Shown piece after piece: positions 10,501 through 16,799 of a DNA stretch of 23,888 nt (positions are counted from its first letter, which is position 1; the number at the start of each line of letters is the position of its first letter). The notes below the pieces were generated by a model that made no database searches, was not told the origin of the DNA, and saw only the letters and a list, made by a program, of their open reading frames with translations. The DNA is from WS-7 sp035635575 (GTDB lineage Bacteria; Eisenbacteria; RBG-16-71-46; SZUA-252): assembly GCA_035635575.1 (NCBI GenBank), contig DASQAV010000156.1:1-23888 (forward strand), in the 5' to 3' direction. Both the position numbers and the translations under genes were made by a program.

Positions 10501-10760
10501 ACATAGCCGGCAGCGTTCGCATTGGCGTGCTGCGGAGGGGTCCAGCCGGGAGGAATGTCGATCTCGATGACGCCCCCGAGTGCCCCGAAGGGCTCGGCGG
10601 CGTGATAGAGCACCGTCCAGGAGTCGGGCTTGCCCGCGTAGACCGGATTCGGGCCGAAGATCCACGCCTGTCCCGAGCCCGCGCCCGCGAAAGCAGGGCC
10701 GGCGATCCAGAGTGATGCGACGACGATCGCGTACGCGAGCGAGGATGTTCGCTGGGGCAT
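4512..10760 (-). CDS. Giant secreted Ig-repeat surface protein with FlgD-like C-terminal sorting module
   Basis: This 2082-residue protein starts MPQRTSSLAYAIVVASLWIAGPAFA, a standard signal peptide. The ATG at 10760 has GAGGA upstream; the frame stays open to 10889, but that extension lacks signal-peptide character. Residues about 200-1235 hold roughly ten Ig-like domains marked by D-x-x-G-N turns at 213, 303, 412, 528, 849, 947, 1057 and 1158, with degenerate copies near 641 and 747. Residues about 1236-1825 hold about five copies of a different beta-rich unit opening with variants of AGSxxPxxxxxGQ. The last 100 residues are a FlgD-like Ig module (GYPNPFHAG near 1993, then SYVLGQDAAVKVSIYTLLGD, PWDGRNGKG and PGVYVARI), used for cell-surface sorting in FCB bacteria. 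It is probably an adhesin or surface filament; no enzymatic motif was seen. It is the first gene of a coupled unit with the PorV-like protein and the partner switch. Confidence 0.9.
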   Translation of the reverse strand: MPQRTSSLAYAIVVASLWIAGPAFAGAGSGQAWIFGPNPVYAGKPDSWTVLYHAAEPFGALGGVIEIDIPPGWTPPQHANANAAGYVDSPNVDVVNSITTLGQTITVLLGAPPLRSFGNPDSVTWVSILYGVGGGNALATPQTTVQDTVRFLVRSDPQLTGSPQPIASSPWVAVVADTDIVSVAIVDQAGAVVDTLTRTTDQDPTPLFFRGYDAYGNLSRQVIGDWTLSGGVGAPVPASGGSTALRLDRPGTGKAYADSGGTWIDSTGVITVLHGAYAGLTMTSGSSSVTAGAPVAVTARALDADGNTVTDGAGSAATIRFVAFVDSAMSAAADPELTDADEALSSGTYAGTLTARRVGTYWIAARDTATGFTSERHRLDVAPAGPDRIALSPDTLRLAAGIPDTVAVRVFDAFGNRAAVLTSETLTLWTDRQSGTFRSVGGSAPIFEVTVPAGSDSARFTFTDTRTTASEGRIRAIDANGQSPFLGTAGAPVFTGPGTPASITLAAAPDTIVANNTDTAAVTGMAQDAYGNAVAAGERFTLTGTLVVAATDQDPGAPGAQLLADSTGALSGSVRAGVVAGAGSAALTAERAGPGGPASASAAVRLLAGTPDGFIPLLAPADSLAADSVATLAISASGLHDAHMNPVQDGEKYTVATTLATIQTADQDAGTPGVQVLSTGGAIAFTIRAGDVLGLANVTATSVRDSNSNGALGVRLVPGAVSAARSSVAAGSPAPVGPTGSTISITLRDGQDHPLPGVPSDSIAVTITGLSASLTPLGSATDAAGRLDVRATTSTAGTGTAHVTARGMALAAQPAIVYQPGALDHYTVSGPPGPLTSGTGATLTVNAFDSFGNPLPGESGETLTPTVTSGAASVPPSVTLTNGTAAIPFTPTQAAPLTIQVSDGARPAVTYGPVAVNPSGAATVTLTPSSLSLTPAQFGIVTVTVQDSAGNRIAGDAVTFYLGGPATAGSLESIGGTTGGPGSQSGFTNGSGRLAVRYRAPSAAPAADSIFVSGGAPSPAGIRATTSPGPAASLRVTPSTVAWTAGVPESVSVQALDSFGNLATADAAVVTLRPSGAVVWSPASGPLVNGQFFTSGRDTVAETVSIAADRAGGGTGSGGSATVAPALAAGTIPSTATRDSLTADGRSASTVTLGPVRDAFGNMVGAGTLIGVSALQGTLVASDQSAAYPGLDLATGADSKASVLLLAPVTPGPDTLSATTRLGSALGTHAFTYVPPPSLTYVAGSLSPGMVLPGSSQSFSLQAGNTGTGSIQLSAGSSFSFGAGATTFSATLGAGATIGPGATATLSLAAATIPAALTPGSYAPSFRALGLDGTGAAFDFYPSLAGAQVSVLGALIAAVSAAPDPVPLGYLALSLVFDVTNPSGSPGTLSGASVGYSTGAFITGSPAPALGTVIPAGGTTRFTFPVQVPESGIPSGTVVHATLLATVAFGSNSVAASNAPTLDFQVVSAAQIAAVAGSSAPGRFLRGRTSRPTVRVSNSGAAAVTLNRGTTRLVIDLGGSTLSTALSANTAVAPSDPATLAFDSLAVPVGAAKGRHPAQLVLDGVESGQPFAATIPFAPDSVDVLDPALLSVLAGSLFPDTVSSGQTRPVAITLRNTGDVPLVLDASTALRFGPPLSLTRTLGTAPTLNAGQSLALSFTGGALGSGSPPGTTATTLDVFGMEDGVLRAQSLPGDPLEVMAPAALQFVGRSTSPSQTRPGQTIDVTLDVRNGGGSPFVLDPASSRLTVTDGVDVMTGLGSGSAFSLAPGAAATVTFPALSVPSSMASQPYRVDLTLQGTEWGLGGSAAVSSPDSELVVLEALAAIQARAIDTAPPIQVATGSAPARVWGIELQALAATGSATGDSLRSVAITVLTDGSAGPAPAGSIASIALRDRFGALLVRAVPTPVSANPILLTIAPALAMGGAPESLFIDAAFRAGTQAQRVAFQLGQATDVIAVDVFTGGRVPVVGGGGLPFAPLTSRDITFFEKPHGYPNPFHAGSEAVLLSYVLGQDAAVKVSIYTLLGDLVRELSLAAGAPGGTGGLNEVPWDGRNGKGDLVRPGVYVARIDGPGVSERIKVGVLR
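5288..7055 (-). repeat. Second repeat class: about five beta-sandwich units of 110-125 residues (protein-level)
   Basis: After the DxxGN array the same protein changes repeat type. Units open with YVAGSLSPG, AVSAAPDPVPLG, AVAGSSAPGRFLRG, VLAGSLFPDTVSSGQ and FVGRSTSPSQTRPGQ. Each then has a strand with a V-x-N-x-G motif (for example RNTGDVPLVLD, RNGGGSPFVLD, SNSGAAAVTLN), and most have an APG/PS-x-P-A-T turn further on. The pattern resembles CARDB- or NEW3-like stalk domains, but no specific family is claimed. The domains probably form a stalk between the Ig array and the C-terminal sorting module. Confidence 0.6.
7055..10163 (-). repeat. Array of about ten Ig-like domains marked by DxxGN turns (protein-level repeat)
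   Basis: Within the giant surface protein, domain starts recur about every 90-116 residues, each with a D-(A/S)-(F/Y/A/D)-G-N turn after a V-x-A-x-D type strand. Three units (near residues 552, 666 and 1182) also carry an inserted loop of the form (T/A/S)-DQ(D/S)-x-x-x-PG-(A/V/L)-(Q/D)-(L/V)-L or a close variant. A bare TDQDP occurs at 201. The copies have diverged in sequence and are not near-identical DNA repeats, so this is an old array rather than a recent expansion. It resembles bacterial Ig-like (Big_1/invasin-type) repeats. Confidence 0.75.
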
Positions 10761-11051
10761 GGTCCTCGGAGGATCTGGGGTCTTTGCCCTGCGCTCTCCC
10801 GTTGAATCGCAGGGACTTAGCAGAGAAGCCGGACCGCAAGAGGCATGCCACGTAGGGTGCGGAGACGAGGGGACGCGGGCGGCATCCATTCACGAGGCCA
10901 TCAGGCGCGCAAACACGCGGGCAATCGCCTCTTCCGGCCGCGGCGGGCGAGGAAGGAGCGCCCGCGCAGAGAACGGGCGCCGTGCAGAACGCAACGCGAT
11001 CGCGAAATTGCCCGGCGGAATCGGCGGGAATTGAGCGGTGCGGCCGAGAGT
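10761..11051. other. Intergenic region between the phosphatidyltransferase and the giant surface-protein gene
   Basis: About 290 bases without a supported gene. The frame of the giant protein stays open to 10889, but the predicted residues there are arginine-, proline- and cysteine-rich with no signal-peptide character. It contains the sigma-54-like element at 10836-10850 and a 10-base palindrome CGCGATCGCG at 10995-11004. No convincing terminator with a T-tract was seen after the upstream gene, so read-through from the right-hand operon is possible. Confidence 0.6.
10836..10850 (-). promoter_or_regulatory. Sigma-54-like promoter for the surface-protein/partner-switch unit
   Basis: On the minus strand this reads TGGCATGCCTCTTGC. 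It matches the sigma-54 (RpoN) -24/-12 pattern TGGCA-N6-TTGC with the required ten bases between GG and GC. The predicted start of transcription is near 10824, giving a leader of about 65 bases before the ATG at 10760, which has its own GAGGA site. It lies in the only sizeable gap of the left half and in the right orientation. Whether the organism has RpoN and an enhancer-binding protein cannot be seen here. Confidence 0.5.
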
Positions 11052-11984
11052 TTACCGGGAGCGGATCTCTCCTACCACCTTGGCGGGACGCTCCTGGATC
11101 TCGGGCACTTCCACGGGCTCCTGGCCCACGCTTCGATTCGCGAGACCGATGAACACGACCTGGATGATCGTGGCCAGCCCCATCACGCCCAGGCCCACGT
11201 CGAAGACTTCCTTCATGCTGCGCCGCGCGCTCTCACTCCAGGAGGAGAGGCCGAGAAGCAGAAGGCCCAGAAGCAGCGTGGTGAGAAATCCCGTCAGCTT
11301 TCCGAACAGCGTGGGGCGGATCCGCACCGGGCCGTAGAAGAAGTACAGGTACACGGTGCCGCCCACCAGCAGCGCGTAGCGAATCAGCATGAGGGCCGTG
11401 ACCCACCAGGGCACGACATGCGCTTCCAGGAGCGCGATGAAGACGGACGAATTGAACGCGACGTCGGTCAGGGGATCGAGGAGCGCTCCCACCCGGGTCT
11501 CGGCGCGAAGCGCGCGGGCCAGGACGCCGTCCAGCACGTCGGTGAAGGCGCTCGCCACGAAGAGCCACACCACCGCCTCCCAGCGCGCCTCGCGGATCAG
11601 GATCACGATCGCCGGAATGGAAACGAATCGGAGCATCGTGATGGCGATCGGGATCGGCACCTTGATCACCAGCTGGCCGTCGCGCGATCCCAGGAGGAGC
11701 CCGACGTGGGTGAGCACCCAGAAGGAGATGAAGAGGAGCATCAGGCTCGAGGCCACGAGGTAGCTCACTCCGGCCGAGCGCCCGACGTGGACCGAGAGGA
11801 GGAGCGCGGCGCCGAACTGCAGCGTGAAGAGCACGAGCGCCAGGGCCGCGATGGGGCGCACCAGCTCGGGATGCTGTGGGAGCCCGCGGGAGACCCGTAC
11901 CACGCTCCCGCGCGCGAAACGCCAGATCGCGCCCAGCGTGTACCGTTCCCGGCGGATTTCCCCGAGCAGATCCGTGCGCGGCAT
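11052..11984 (-). CDS. CDP-alcohol phosphatidyltransferase family membrane protein
   Basis: This 310-residue integral membrane enzyme carries the complete family signature D-x2-D-G-x2-A-R-x8-G-x3-D-x3-D: D149, D152, G153, A156, R157, G166, D170 and D174 (read from FTDVLDGVLAR and VGALLDPLTD). Known members condense a CDP-linked lipid with an alcohol such as glycerol phosphate, inositol or serine to make phospholipids. The acceptor cannot be told from the sequence. Typical bacterial members are about 180-240 residues. This one adds an N-terminal part of about 105 residues with two hydrophobic helices (about 43-66 and 73-99) before the catalytic core, whose helices follow from about 110. It starts 33 bases after the cytochrome stop and is the last gene of the right-hand minus-strand run. 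PgsA or a phosphatidylinositol-phosphate synthase-like activity are options; no symbol is assigned. Confidence 0.88.
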   Translation of the reverse strand: MPRTDLLGEIRRERYTLGAIWRFARGSVVRVSRGLPQHPELVRPIAALALVLFTLQFGAALLLSVHVGRSAGVSYLVASSLMLLFISFWVLTHVGLLLGSRDGQLVIKVPIPIAITMLRFVSIPAIVILIREARWEAVVWLFVASAFTDVLDGVLARALRAETRVGALLDPLTDVAFNSSVFIALLEAHVVPWWVTALMLIRYALLVGGTVYLYFFYGPVRIRPTLFGKLTGFLTTLLLGLLLLGLSSWSESARRSMKEVFDVGLGVMGLATIIQVVFIGLANRSVGQEPVEVPEIQERPAKVVGEIRSR

Positions 11985-12017
11985 GCCCCGTACGGTAGGA
12001 GTTCCGGGTCGGGCTGT

Positions 12018-13208
12018 CTAGGGGTTCTGGACCGAGAGGATTGCTTGCGCGACGCGGCGCTCGGCGCCGTACACATCGTCGGGAAGGTTGTAGGCCTGGA
12101 TGGTCTCCGGGCGCGCCTTGCGGTAGAGGAGCTGGGCTTCGATCTTCACGGTTCCCTTGGCGTCGCCGACGGGGATCTCGAAGGCCGATTGCACGCTCTG
12201 GCCCGCCTGGATGCGGCGATCCGCGACCACCTTGGCCGCCGCCCAGGTCTCGGCGGGAAACGCGCCGAGATCGTTGGCCAGGACGAGCCCGAAGATCGAG
12301 GTGGTCCAGTCCCGGAACGGGTCATTCTCCCAGAGAAGATGTCCCTCCTGATCGGTCGCGCGCATGCGGATCAGGAGGAGGTGCTGATCGTTCCCGGTCG
12401 GCATCGCGTGCCCCGCCCCGACGTTCGTCACGACGGCGACCACGCGCAGGGTCTCCGGTTCGCGCTTGCCCAGTCGCAGGACCAGCGTCGCCGCATCTTG
12501 CAGTGCCCGGTTCTTGTCGGGGCCCGAGAACGAGTGGTCCGCGACGCGAGGCCGCACCGGCCCCAGCGAGGAGACGCGGCCCGGACTTCCGGGCATGTGA
12601 CACGACTGGCAGGTGGTTCCGGTCTTGGCGTACTTCGACCGCTTCCATTCCCCGAACGTGTCGCTGATCAGGATTCCGTTCTGGTTCTCGTACTGGTGGC
12701 AGCTCCCACAGAACTCGGACTTGGAGATGAACGCGCTGTACTTCGAGACGTGGTCCTTCACGCTCACGGGCATCCGGATCGGCCCCAGGTACGGGCCAAT
12801 CTCGATCGTCACAGGCGGGACCGTGTCTTTCGGGCCGGGACCGCTGATCGAGTGGCAGAAGACGCACGCCACTCCTTCCTCGCTGACCGGACGCATCTTC
12901 TCGAAGTCGTTCGTGACGTAGGACTCGGTCTCGTGGCAGGGGGCGCATTTCACCATCGTCTTCCCGCGAGTCTCTTGTAACGAGGCGAAGTACATACGCC
13001 CGAAGAGGAGGTTCTGCTTGCGGTCCGCCTGCGCGTGCGCCGAGGCCGCCCATTGCTGCGTGATGTCCACGTGGCAGGTCACACAGGTCTGCGCCGACTG
13101 TGGATTCATCTCCGTGCGCAGGAGCGGCGGGGGCGTGTACGCCGGGGCCGCGAGGCAGAGGACGAGAAGCGCGAGCTGTCGGTGTCGGAGGGTGAACGAG
13201 CGGATCAA
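12018..13208 (-). CDS. Penta-haem c-type cytochrome (cytochrome c554-like), secreted
   Basis: Five CxxCH haem-attachment motifs are visible, numbered from the preferred start: CVTCH 42-46, CAPCH 88-92, CVFCH 115-119, CGSCH 167-171 and CQSCH 200-204. The spacing and the later phrase GAGHAMPTG, followed by a beta-rich C-terminal half, match the cytochrome c554-like multihaem proteins common in environmental bacteria. It should act in electron transfer outside the cytoplasmic membrane; partner and substrate are unknown. No ATG precedes the signal peptide in this frame. A TTG at 13208 gives IRSFTLRHRQLALLVLCLAAPAY as a compact signal peptide and leaves 7 bases to the glycosyltransferase stop. A TTG at 13247 would overlap that gene and lengthen the n-region. 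Neither has a strong ribosome-binding site, so translational coupling is likely. The length is 396 residues from 13208. Confidence 0.87.
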   Translation of the reverse strand: MIRSFTLRHRQLALLVLCLAAPAYTPPPLLRTEMNPQSAQTCVTCHVDITQQWAASAHAQADRKQNLLFGRMYFASLQETRGKTMVKCAPCHETESYVTNDFEKMRPVSEEGVACVFCHSISGPGPKDTVPPVTIEIGPYLGPIRMPVSVKDHVSKYSAFISKSEFCGSCHQYENQNGILISDTFGEWKRSKYAKTGTTCQSCHMPGSPGRVSSLGPVRPRVADHSFSGPDKNRALQDAATLVLRLGKREPETLRVVAVVTNVGAGHAMPTGNDQHLLLIRMRATDQEGHLLWENDPFRDWTTSIFGLVLANDLGAFPAETWAAAKVVADRRIQAGQSVQSAFEIPVGDAKGTVKIEAQLLYRKARPETIQAYNLPDDVYGAERRVAQAILSVQNP

Positions 13209-13215
13209 GGTGCGG

Positions 13216-13923
13216 TCATGGTACCCCGGCCGGAGAAGAGGGGTCAAGGAGGTGGGCGAAGACCGTTCCCAGGATTTTCACCCCGGCCCGGACCGAGCCT
13301 CCGAGCGTTCCGGAGATCTTGGAGCGGCCGGTGCGGCGGCGGTACCGGACCGGAACCTCGGTATGCCGGAGCCCCCGGCGCGCCGCCTTGACCTGCATCT
13401 CCACGGTCCATCCGAAGTCGCGGTCCCTCATTTCGAGGAGGAGCAGCGACGGGTAGCGGATCGCGCGAAACGGGCCGAGGTCGGTGTAACGCGCCCCATA
13501 GAGCAAGAAAAGAAGCCGGGTCGCGAGCCAGTTTCCAAATCGTGCGTGCGGGGTGAGCGCGCCGGGATCGGGCGTCCCGAGCACGCGCGAGCCGATGACC
13601 AGATCCGCCGAGCCCTCGAGGATGGGAGCGAGCACCCGAGCCGCCTCCGTGGGATCGTCGCTCAGGTCGGCGTCGAGGAAGAGCACCACGTCGGGAGGAT
13701 CGTCCCGAAGCGCCTCGATCCCCTTGAGGCACGCGGCCCCATATCCGCGTCGGGGCTCCAGAACCACGAGGGCGCCGTGCTCGCGCGCCACGCGCGCCGT
13801 GTCGTCGGTCGAGCCGTTGTCGGCCACGATGACGCGGCGCACGAGCGGCCTGGGGATCGCATCCAGAACTTGTCCCACCGCGGCTGCCTCGTTCAGCGCG
13901 GGGATGATCGCGTCGACTCTCAT
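13216..13923 (-). CDS. Family 2 glycosyltransferase (dolichyl/polyprenyl-phosphate sugar synthase-like)
   Basis: This 235-residue protein starts MRVDAIIPALNEAAAVGQVL, the nucleotide-binding opening of GT-A fold family 2 enzymes. It has DNGSTDDT at 35-42, EPRRGYGAACLKG at 56-68 and the metal-binding D-x-D as FLDADLSDDP at 82-91. The region GWTVEMQVKA near 171-180 and the RRTGRSKISGT stretch near 196-206 are typical of DPM1-like transferases that load a sugar onto a polyprenyl phosphate. It lacks C-terminal membrane helices, so it is probably a cytosolic or peripheral enzyme. Its ATG overlaps the stop of the pyruvate phosphate dikinase gene as ATGA. The same frame stays open upstream through the dikinase gene, but that part has no glycosyltransferase content. 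Donor sugar and acceptor are unknown. Confidence 0.88.
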   Translation of the reverse strand: MRVDAIIPALNEAAAVGQVLDAIPRPLVRRVIVADNGSTDDTARVAREHGALVVLEPRRGYGAACLKGIEALRDDPPDVVLFLDADLSDDPTEAARVLAPILEGSADLVIGSRVLGTPDPGALTPHARFGNWLATRLLFLLYGARYTDLGPFRAIRYPSLLLLEMRDRDFGWTVEMQVKAARRGLRHTEVPVRYRRRTGRSKISGTLGGSVRAGVKILGTVFAHLLDPSSPAGVP

Positions 13924-16799
13924 GTCCGCTTCAGGGCGGCCCGCGCCGCGGCCAGCCGGGCGAGGGGTACCCGGAAGGGACTGCACGAGACGTAATCCAG
14001 GCCGATCTCCTCGAAGAGCTCGATCGAGGCGGGATCGCCCCCGTGCTCGCCGCAGACGCCGACCTTGAGCCCGGGCTTCGCCTTCCTTCCGGCGAAGGTA
14101 GCGCGGCGCACCAGGGCCCCGACCCCCGGCACGTCGATCGAGACGAAGGGATCGTTCGGCAGGACGCCGGAGCGGACGTACTCCGGAAGAAACCGTCCGG
14201 AGTCGTCGCGGGAATAGCCAAACGTCATCTGCGTCAGGTCGTTGGTTCCGAAGGAGAAGAAATCGGCCTTCGCGGCGATCTCTTCCGCGAGCACCGCGGC
14301 GCGCGGGACCTCGATCATGGTTCCGATGGTGTGCGGAATCTTCACCCCCAGCCGCCGCATCACCTCCGAGGCGACCGACTCCACGACCGCGCGCTGGCGG
14401 ATCAATTCCTCCGGGTCGCCCACGAGCGGAATCATGATCTCGGGGACCGCCTTCTTGCCTTCGGCGATCACGCTGGCCGCGGCTTCGAAGATGGCCTGCG
14501 CCTGCATCCGCGTGATCTCGGGATGCAGGATCCCCAGACGGCATCCGCGGAAGCCCAGCATCGGATTGAACTCGTGCAGCTCGTCGACCCGCGTCAGCGT
14601 GGCCTGAAGCCGCGCGCGCTTGGCTTCCGTGGAAGGTCCGCGCCGGAGCTGCCCCAGCTCGCGGAGCAGACTCTCGCGCTTGGGCAGGAACTCGTGGAGC
14701 GGAGGATCCAGCGTGCGGATCGTGACGGGAGAGCCTTCCATGGCCAGGAAGAGTCCGCGAAAGTCGGCCCGCTGGAGCGGCAGGAGCTTCTTCAGCGCTC
14801 CCTCGAACTCGCGGATCGGCCCCCGGCCCTGACGCTCCGCCAGCGCCAGCTCCCTCTTCAGCTTCGGACGCTCCGAGCGGGCGGCGCCCCGGAGCTCCTC
14901 GGTGAGCCGCTCGATCGTGAGCTTCATGTCGCGCGCTTCCTGCGCGTTCAGGATCATCGTCACGACGTGCGGGATGCGATCCTGGGCGAAGAACATGTGC
15001 TCGGTGCGGCAGAGCCCGATGCCCTCCGCTCCCAGATGCCTTGCGATCCGGGCGTCCTGGGGCACATCCGCGTTCGCGCGCACGCGGAGGCGTCGCACCT
15101 CATCGCACCACTCGGTGAGGCGCCGGAAGCACTGGTACAGCGGCGCCTTGTCCTCGCGGAGCTTCCCCTTCAGGACGCGGACGACCTCGGAGTCCGCGGT
15201 GGGCGCGTCCCCCAGGAGCACCTCTCCGGTCGAGCCGTCCAGCGAGAGGAAGGCGCCCTCGTGCAGGGTGCGTCCCTGGACGCGCAGCACGCGCTTCTCC
15301 TCGTCGATCGACAGCGCCGTGCAGCCCGCGACGCAGCACTTCCCCATGCCGCGCGCCACGACGGCAGCGTGCGACGTCATTCCTCCCGTGGCGGTCAGGA
15401 TGCCGCGCGCCGAGTGCATTCCCGCGATGTCGTCGGGAGAGGTCTCGGCGCGGACCAGGATGACGCGCTCCCCCTTGGCTCCGCGGCGCACCGCTTCCTC
15501 GGACGTGAAGACGATCGCGCCCGCGGCGGCGCCGGGCGAGGCGGGAAGCCCGCGCGCCAGGAGCTCGTGCTTCTTCCGCTCCACGGGATCCAGGACAGGA
15601 TGCAGCACCTGATCCAGGTGCTCGGGGTCGACGCGCTCGATCGCCTCGCGCTTCGTGAGCAACCCCTCCTCCACCATCTCCACGGCGATCCTGAGCGCGG
15701 CCTGCCCGGTGCGCGCCGCGCGCCGGGTCTGGAGCATGAAGAGCCGCCCTTCCTCGATCGTGAACTCGAAATCCTGCACGTCGCGGTAGTGGCGCTCCAG
15801 CCGGGAGGTGATCTCGCGGAGGGCGGCGTACGCGTCCGGAAGCTCGCGCTCCATCTCCTCGATGGGGCGCGGCGTGCGGATGCCCGCGACCACGTCCTCT
15901 CCCTGGGCGTTCCTGAGATACTCGCCGTAGAAGTGCTTCGCTCCCGTGGCCGGGTCGCGGGTGAACCCGACGCCGGTCGCGGAGCCTTCGCCCAGGTTTC
16001 CGAAGACCATCGCCTGAACCGTGACCGCGGTGCCCAGGTGCTCGGGGATTCCGTTGATCTGCCGGTAGTGCGCCGCGCGCTCCGTGTGCCAGGAGCGAAA
16101 GACCGCGTCCCGCGCCCGGTGGAGCTGCTCCCGCGCCTCTTGCGGGAACTCGCGGCCGATCTCGCCGCGGACGACCTGCTTCATCCGATTCACCAGCTTT
16201 CGGAGATCCTGCTCGCCCAGGCCGGTGTCATCCTCCACGCGCGCGCGCTTCTTCGCCTGCCGAAGCTCCATTTCCAATACTTCGCGCGGGACGCCCAGCA
16301 CCACGTCGGAGAACATCTGGAGAAAGCGGCGGTAGCTGTCGTACGCGAAGCGCGCGTTCCGGCTCTTCCGCGCCAGCCCCTCGACGGTCTGGTCGTTCAA
16401 TCCGAGGTTCAGGACCGTGTCCATCATCCCGGGCATCGAGACCGGAGCCCCGGAGCGGACCGAGACGAGGAGCGGGTTCATGGCGTCGCCCAGGCGGCGG
16501 CCCAGGAAGGTCTCGAGACGGCGAAGCGCTTGGTCCTCCGCTTCGACGATCGAGTCGAGGAGCCGGCCGCCCGCCTCGAAGAACTGCCTGCAGGCTTCCG
16601 TGGTGATCGTGTAGCCGGGAGGAACCGGGATCCCGGCGTTCACCATCTCGGCGATGCCCGCGCCCTTCCCTCCCAGGAGGTCGCGCATGCGGGCGTTGCC
16701 CTCGGCCTTTCCGTCGCCGAAGAAGTACACCCAGCGGTGCAAGGCAGCCGCGCCATCCACGGCCGCCGGCCCGGTGCTCACCGGCTTGACGGTGCTCAC
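13920..16799 (-). CDS. ppdK: Pyruvate, phosphate dikinase
   Basis: Interconverts pyruvate, ATP and phosphate with phosphoenolpyruvate, AMP and pyrophosphate in the cytoplasm. The N-terminus has the signature YFFGDGKAEGN and LLGGKGAGIAEMVNAGIPVP. The swivelling domain has GGMTSHAAVVARGMGKCC with the phospho-acceptor His at 477 and the Thr two residues before it. The C-terminal PEP-binding domain has GVCGEHGGDP with the catalytic Cys at 916. The start is a GTG at 16799 that overlaps the asparaginase stop as GTGA. The frame is open upstream to 17690, but only as a shadow of the asparaginase gene. At 959 residues it is longer than the classical enzyme of about 874. Most of the extra length falls between His477 and Cys916, including charged helical segments around KLTIERLTEELRG and after LHEFLPKRESLL. 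Confidence 0.96.
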   Translation of the reverse strand: MSTVKPVSTGPAAVDGAAALHRWVYFFGDGKAEGNARMRDLLGGKGAGIAEMVNAGIPVPPGYTITTEACRQFFEAGGRLLDSIVEAEDQALRRLETFLGRRLGDAMNPLLVSVRSGAPVSMPGMMDTVLNLGLNDQTVEGLARKSRNARFAYDSYRRFLQMFSDVVLGVPREVLEMELRQAKKRARVEDDTGLGEQDLRKLVNRMKQVVRGEIGREFPQEAREQLHRARDAVFRSWHTERAAHYRQINGIPEHLGTAVTVQAMVFGNLGEGSATGVGFTRDPATGAKHFYGEYLRNAQGEDVVAGIRTPRPIEEMERELPDAYAALREITSRLERHYRDVQDFEFTIEEGRLFMLQTRRAARTGQAALRIAVEMVEEGLLTKREAIERVDPEHLDQVLHPVLDPVERKKHELLARGLPASPGAAAGAIVFTSEEAVRRGAKGERVILVRAETSPDDIAGMHSARGILTATGGMTSHAAVVARGMGKCCVAGCTALSIDEEKRVLRVQGRTLHEGAFLSLDGSTGEVLLGDAPTADSEVVRVLKGKLREDKAPLYQCFRRLTEWCDEVRRLRVRANADVPQDARIARHLGAEGIGLCRTEHMFFAQDRIPHVVTMILNAQEARDMKLTIERLTEELRGAARSERPKLKRELALAERQGRGPIREFEGALKKLLPLQRADFRGLFLAMEGSPVTIRTLDPPLHEFLPKRESLLRELGQLRRGPSTEAKRARLQATLTRVDELHEFNPMLGFRGCRLGILHPEITRMQAQAIFEAAASVIAEGKKAVPEIMIPLVGDPEELIRQRAVVESVASEVMRRLGVKIPHTIGTMIEVPRAAVLAEEIAAKADFFSFGTNDLTQMTFGYSRDDSGRFLPEYVRSGVLPNDPFVSIDVPGVGALVRRATFAGRKAKPGLKVGVCGEHGGDPASIELFEEIGLDYVSCSPFRVPLARLAAARAALKRT

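Noticed and set aside
10845..12980. Plus-strand reading frame of 711 codons over the phosphatidyltransferase and cytochrome genes
   Set aside because: It runs opposite two genes with complete family signatures and has no recognisable content.
13924..14544. Upstream extension of the glycosyltransferase frame
   Set aside because: It lies within the dikinase gene and has no glycosyltransferase motif; the ATG at 13923 starts the canonical fold.
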